Positions 59,304 through 64,000 of a stretch of DNA of 64,000 nucleotides are shown here, piece by piece. Numbering within the stretch: the first letter of the stretch is position 1; the number at the start of each line of letters is the position of its first letter. Where the stretch lies: NCBI GenBank assembly GCA_011319805.1, contig SJRY01000068.1, positions 186,001 to 250,000 of the forward strand, written 5' to 3'. This DNA is from Macrocybe gigantea (Eukaryota; Basidiomycota; Agaricomycetes; Agaricales; Callistosporiaceae). The notes beneath the pieces were generated by a model. That model was not told the DNA's origin, made no database searches, and was given only the letters and a program-made list of their open reading frames with translations. The position numbers and the translations under genes were made by a program.

Positions 59304-60547
59304 TCATGCCAACAGACCACCCAGCGCGACAGCTGCCAGCCATGCGGCTGTTCGGGGCAACCCAGATCCAGCCGCAACTGCCCTGCCAAAGTTCACCAAG
59401 CCTGGTCCGGCTAAATCGACGGGAGGTCAGTGCAGGTGCAACAAAGATTGGAAGACCAAGCTGCGCACGACAAATGCCCGCCATTCCCCAACCAACTCCG
59501 AAGATAGCTGCGCCAGTCACTAATTTCGCGTCAACATTACCACCTTTAGGCACAGACCAAGAACCGCCAAGTTTTGGTTTCTCTGACCCACGGAAGAAAT
59601 TATATAGGATCATGGAAAGCGGCAGGGCCCCCACGGCGAGAAAGACGAGAGAGGGATCGAACGCCTGATGGAACGGTAGAAGTAAAAACGATAAAACGCG
59701 AATCGGCTCGGTCAGGTTGGACAGACGCAGCGCGAGAGCGAACTGAAAGCCCGTTGCTAGGAAGGCCAATGCCCGCGGAGAGAAAACAGAGGTCCGCGGA
59801 GGTGTTTCGATCTTCTTGGATTCAGGTCGCGAGGCCTGTCAAACACATATATCGATCTGGAGGAGGTCCGGAATAGGAACACTCACAAAGAAGTATAAAA
59901 GCGAGCTCATGGAGAGGGGATGAGTTGAGAAACGAGGAACGCCACTCCGTTCTTCCCAAGGCTCCAGTCAAATGCATTAGTCGGAGGTAAATCATTATAA
60001 AGCAAACGAGCTGTAATGGCACCCGTGGCTGTAAAAGTCGCAGTCGCGACAATGGACCTACAAAAACAATTAATTACCAAGACACGTAGGCACTGGTATG
60101 CAGCAGAGCTAACCGGATAGAGAATCGTGATATCCCACAAATCATATGTCTATTAACAGTTTTAGCACTTTGAAACAAGGCAAAGACGGAGTACGCGTTA
60201 CCCGGACGTGCAACCATTAGCCAACTACGTCAAAGAGTCGTCAACGTTGAACAGAAGCGGGACACAAGAAAATACCTTGGAGCCCAGCCCAACGAGAAGC
60301 CCAGATAAAACCGTTCGAGCAAGGCTTATAGGCAATGGCTGTGGGCCTGCGCGTTCTATAAACGCGACGTACGCGCCGCCAGCGATAAGCGCCGCGACCG
60401 CGCATATAGCCTCCCATTGTCCGCGGACTGCGCGGTGTAGAAAACCCGAGATGCCAAAGACATTGCCGTTGAGTATGAGGAGGCATGAACTGGAACTGCT
60501 AGAGCGACGCCCCCGAGATAGGACTGCAGAGGGGTCGGAGAAGACAT
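59304..60547 (-). CDS. YeeE/YedE-family sulfur transporter (one-base frameshift)
   Basis: Integral membrane protein of the YeeE/YedE family; bacterial YeeE imports thiosulfate through conserved Cys. Several hydrophobic helices. Family motifs: LGGVALAVPV and LLILNGNVFGISGFL, GCTSGHMICGISRFSIRS (first Cys motif) and GWGMAGICPGPGLVNFG (second Cys motif). It has about five exons and ends LAAVALGGLLA. The frame breaks near 60476-60486 between VPVHA and LLILNG, contiguous in the family. One extra G/C base restores it. The gene is 1.5 kb from MET8, another sulfur-pathway gene. The transported substrate in fungi is not established. Confidence 0.85.
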
Positions 60548-60693
60548 GAGCGACGAGGATTGCGGGAATCTGAGACTGACAAACCTGAGAACATGAAATT
60601 TAAATCTCGGGCAAATGCAACGGGCAAGTGACATAGAAATCATGGAAAAACAATTACTTATAACGTCACGTGTACTCATAAATACGTCATGCA

Positions 60694-62121
60694 CTATCCT
60701 AACAGTCCGCCAACTCCAGTGCTCTTGATCAAGCCCTACATCATGGTTAACAATCGCGTTTTTACATAGGTATACAAAAGAAAAAAGATTTACCTCGAGG
60801 TCGGAAGCATCGAGCGGACACATGAACGTGAACGAATTTGAGACCACAGGAGATATAGTGATGAATAATATCCTCAGGCCAAGCTTGCAAATTTCAAATT
60901 CTTAATCAAACGCCAGGACACGGCAGAAGCACGTGGATATTTACCGTGATCTTGTAGTTCACGGAAATATTGCTCTTTGCGCCATTAACCCCGCATTTGT
61001 TCGCCAGGTCACGCAAGATGAGGGCTTGAGGGTCACGCGTCGTTTGGTAATCAATCGTGAACGGGAACGTCCAGTTGGTCTGCGCGTTGTTCTTGAACAC
61101 CACGTTGTCTGCGCTGCCTTGCCCAATCGCAGTGTTATTGATTGGGTAAAACACCTACCAGCGCTATTCAACGCAATGATCAACACCAGTCATTGGGCGG
61201 GACACTCACTTCGGCTTTAATACGTCGGAAATTGACATCAAAGTAGTTTGGATTGTCGACACTAAAACAAGGCTGGGCGAATGAACAAAGGCACGATCAA
61301 GTCGACGTACGTGATATTGACACCCAGATGTATCTTGATGCCGTTCTCTTGGAGTTCAATCTGCAATTGGACCGTTGACGTCAGGGTGCTGTTCAATCAA
61401 ACGGTGGGCGTACGGCACTGCCAGACTGTGCTTGAGTTCCTACTTTGCCAATTTCGATGTTCGGGGGCCGAATCCACTGCAGAGGAGATTCATGAACCGG
61501 CCTACCAAGCAATTCTCCATGCTCACCAATGCTAACGCCAGAAATATACTGACAATCAGGACGAATGCGGTCATCAATGTGCAGCAACAAAATCTCCCGA
61601 AACAGCGCCCACGGCCACCCTTCAGAGAAGGAACATGAGAAAGCAAAGGATGCGAAACCGCATACAGTGTGCGCACCTTGGTCCACAGAGGTCCCCGATG
61701 GTCATAACGATAGTCTTTTATGGCCCGAGTCGTCCTTCGTGTCGAATATCTTGGTTCTAAGCTGTCCGTGTACATAGTAGAAAAACAAGAAAAACCTTGG
61801 CCTAGGCGTGATCGGAGAGAACGTTGACACGTCCGCGCTTTCCTTCCCTTTCATGGGTGGACTGCTTTGATCCAAACCCAAATTGGCACCCGCAAATGTC
61901 CGTTTCGATGGCGCCCGTTGCGGGTGGGTTTGTTGTTCGGATTCGTCTTGATTGCTGGCTCCATAATTGTCATACGAAGCTGCGGGTCCTCCTTGATCGT
62001 ACGTCTGATGGGGTTGTTGAGAAGTTGCATAAGGATTGAAGTCAGATGCGTATTCCTGGTATTGGTTTCTATTTTGCTGTCGAGAAGGGTATGATTGTTC
62101 GTAAGGATCCCTGTAGGACAT
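60694..62121 (-). CDS. LEA-2-domain single-pass membrane protein
   Basis: N-terminal ~90 residues are Gln/Tyr/Asn-rich and disordered (MSYRDPYEQSYPSRQQ). A membrane segment follows (RFCCCTLMTAFVLIVSIFLALAL), preceded by basic residues, then an extracytoplasmic LEA-2/NDR1-like beta domain: LGVNITVDNPNYFDVNFRRIKAEV, TNWTFPFTIDYQTT and SPVVSNSFTF. Several N-x-S/T sites are present in this part. The last exon ends LIKSTGVGGLLG at 60694. The same frame without the last splice would run on into the YeeE gene, so the splice is needed. Basidiomycetes carry similar unnamed proteins, and the function is unknown. Confidence 0.8.
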
Positions 62122-62383
62122 CGTTGGTGTACAGCGAAAAGAAAGGACTTGGACCGGTAGCTATGTAGGAGAGGTCCGAGACGACGAGCACGCGGAAATG
62201 GCTGCGCAGCAATGGTAGGAAACAGAGGGCAGTTATTGGTGGAGATTGGCATCATGGCTGCAGTGTTTGACAACACCGCCTCGCATTTGTAATCACCCAT
62301 AAAACAGACTTGGCCTTGGCCATACTTCCGTACTCGGATAATACAGCATAGGAAAATAAATACAATTCAGAACAGTAGAAAAA

Positions 62384-63934
62384 TTAAAACGTCCTTCCAG
62401 GTATGAACGGAGTCCTTTGATCCGGGGGTTGCATTGGACCACCGCGCGACATAGCTCTCGTTCCTGCAGGCATGAAACGCCGACTTCCCCTCATTGGAGT
62501 TGCTTGGATAGTACGATTTCCTGACGATGTTGTAGGAGGTGCGGAAGCATAGGTCGAGGCACCAAATCGGGATGCTGTGGGAAATTCAAAACCCGTTGAC
62601 GGATGAGCGCCAAGGTGCGACTGTTTCCCTAGAGCCTGATTGTTTTGCGCCATGCTACGAGACGCCTTGGACCTCAGCGGGGTTGGGGGAGGTCGCATTT
62701 GATTTCTCGCTGTCGCGTAAGCATAGCTCGCCTTATGATCAGAATTCGCACCCTGTTGTGTCTCCCGATGTGGATTGGCCGACGGCAACACGCCAGTTCG
62801 GCGAGCAGAGGCTGTGGATGGGGGCACATACGCATAACGCCTGAAAAAAATATGATAAAAGCTATTATATGCGTTATTGTTAGTGTGTGAATTGTGAATA
62901 CTCGATGTTATTGTTTAGTGGCTTCTGGCGATGCTCTGAAGAGTAGCTTGTGGAATCTTGGGCACCTGAAACGGTCAAGAAAGGGGGACCGCATGTGTAA
63001 GCGAACCTTGTTTACCTGATAGAAGGTCTGGTACGCGGCGCGCCACGGGAATGGTCAACCTGTCCTGGGCAAGTTGGCCGTCATTGGAACGTGGGCTAGA
63101 GGCTGTCAGCGGCTTTTGCTGATGATCATCGATGGGATAGCTGCGGGCAAGCGGTAACGTGTTGCAGCAGATGTCCATCGATTCACATCTTACGAGTCTG
63201 GGTCCCTCATGGGACGTTTCCCATTTAAGTTTGTCATATCAGAGGGCATTTGGCGGTCATAAGCTTCATGTGGATAGGACATTCGTTGGTATCGTTCTTG
63301 AGTGTGATGGCCACCAGCGAGCTGCGCCTCGTTCTGTCTGCAAGGACGTGAATAAGGAATCCAATAGTCCAGCAATCGAGCAGACTTTTTCAGTTCTGCA
63401 TTTTCCCGCCTGAGGCGTTCAATGAGGGCACGTTGTTGCTGGCATCTCGAACGCAGGAATCGAATTTGCGACGCCATCGCCTCCTGCTGAAACTAGAGCG
63501 AGTCAGTAAAGCAAAGATTGGCATAACTGCTATCGCTTGCTCTCGCGGCATAAGCTGCTGCATCTAGCATCGCTGGCACAGAACGAAACCAATCCGACAT
63601 CGGAGCATCCATCTGCCACCGTCGACATGAGCAATTATGCCTATTCAAGTCGGGCACGCATAAACCTCGGTTTGCAGCGGGACAACCTGTACGTTGCGGG
63701 TGCCGCACTGGCTACAGCTCTGATCAACATCTACTGCATGGGTTAGCAAAGCTCTCAGAAGAGGGCATTGGATCGCATCGACCCACTGAGATGACTGTTG
63801 CAGACCACATGTCCGCATTCCGTTAACCAGAACGGAAGTGTGGGCCCAGAGATGGAGGTAAACGGAAGGTGACAACGCCCACAGGACACAAATTCCCAGA
63901 AGCTGAACGAATCTTGCGCAGAAACGAGGGACAT
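62384..63934 (-). CDS. Zip3/HEI10-like meiotic RING protein
   Basis: Candidate E3 ligase (SUMO or ubiquitin) that marks crossover sites in meiosis. The N-terminal RING has C18-x2-C21, then TECGHVVC with C40, H42 and C45, and a later pair CSQCG. The next part, MDAPMSDWFRSVPAMLDAAAYAAR, leads into a coiled coil (RFLRSRCQQQRALIERLRRENAELKK). The C-terminal half is Ser/Arg/Pro-rich and disordered, ending PFIPGRTF. This order is that of HEI10/CCNB1IP1 and Zip3. The intron between AAYAAR and FQQEAM has a GC donor. Exon borders in the C-terminal half are approximate. The start at 63934 is 66 bp from the window end. Confidence 0.82.
63493..63540 (-). other. GC-AG intron in the HEI10-like gene
   Basis: Minus-strand donor aga|GCAAGC and acceptor ctctAG, 48 nt, phase 0. 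It joins AAYAAR to FQQEAMASQIRF. The nearest GT donor (four residues on) has the wrong phase for every nearby acceptor. Confidence 0.7.
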
Positions 63935-64000
63935 AGTGCAGATGCGAAGGGTTGGATGAGAACTTTGATCTCGTCAATCCGCAGGCTGTGAAAAGCACAC

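Noticed and set aside
60356..60847. Minus-strand frame apparently linking the LEA-2 gene to the YeeE gene
   Set aside because: It exists only if the last LEA-2 intron is not removed. Splicing gives a clean stop at 60694, and the next gene has its own ATG.
16786..63934. Genome-maintenance gene cluster (Crb2-like, RAD54, OGG1, HEI10-like)
   Set aside because: These are tens of kb apart with unrelated genes between them, so chance is the simpler explanation.
1..64000. tRNA, rRNA, transposon, CRISPR or biosynthetic cluster
   Set aside because: No cloverleaf-like sequence, transposase motif, long terminal or inverted repeat, regular spacer array, or PKS/NRPS/terpene enzyme was seen. The single acyltransferase is not enough to call a cluster.

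Overview
The window looks like a nuclear chromosome segment of a filamentous basidiomycete, most likely an Agaricomycete. Genes are packed tightly on both strands (33 protein-coding genes in 64 kb). Almost every gene is cut by several introns of about 45 to 90 nt with GT..AG ends, and the recognisable proteins are eukaryotic housekeeping proteins of fungal type (MED16, PUS4, NPR2, RCL1, SLT11/RBM22, PQ-loop transporter, CFEM protein). I see no rRNA, tRNA, transposon, CRISPR array, viral gene or secondary-metabolite core enzyme. All gene models were assembled by eye from reading frames, splice signals and family motifs, so internal exon borders are approximate unless positions are given.

Layout. 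1-16 kb: MED16 (5' end outside the window), a CAT-fold acyltransferase, tRNA pseudouridine synthase PUS4, a DapA-family aldolase, mitochondrial NAD(P) transhydrogenase, a nucleotide-sugar transporter and an orphan single-pass membrane protein. 16-30 kb: a Crb2/53BP1-like checkpoint adaptor (Tudor plus BRCT), a CFEM GPI-anchored protein, a BRI3-like small membrane protein, a chromodomain protein, RAD54 and the GYF protein LIN1/CD2BP2. 30-45 kb: a vacuolar PQ-loop transporter, a LisH-CTLH-CRA protein, an LRR-like orphan, mitochondrial ribosomal protein uL3m, an RRN6-like Pol I factor, a mitochondrial carrier, chaperonin CCT4 and UFD1. 45-64 kb: N-myristoyltransferase, HSP20, an ING/PHD protein, OGG1, NPR2, UBA3, RCL1, MET8, SLT11/RBM22, a YeeE-type sulfur transporter, an LEA-2 membrane protein and a Zip3/HEI10-like meiotic RING protein.

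Themes. Several genes serve genome maintenance (Crb2-like, RAD54, OGG1, HEI10-like), ribosome biogenesis (uL3m, RRN6-like, RCL1) or protein quality control (CCT4, UFD1, UBA3, HSP20). MET8 and the YeeE transporter, both tied to sulfur metabolism, lie 1.5 kb apart. Many neighbours are divergent with 64 to 173 bp between starts, or convergent with as little as 10 bp between stops. I see no evidence for co-regulation beyond this spacing.

The most notable sequence-level signals are (1) four genes (transhydrogenase, RRN6-like, NPR2, YeeE) whose conserved frame breaks at one point and is restored by a single extra G or C, which looks like base under-calling in the assembly rather than four pseudogenes; and (2) three introns that fit only, or best, with GC..AG ends. 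I did not find a convincing novel multi-gene system.
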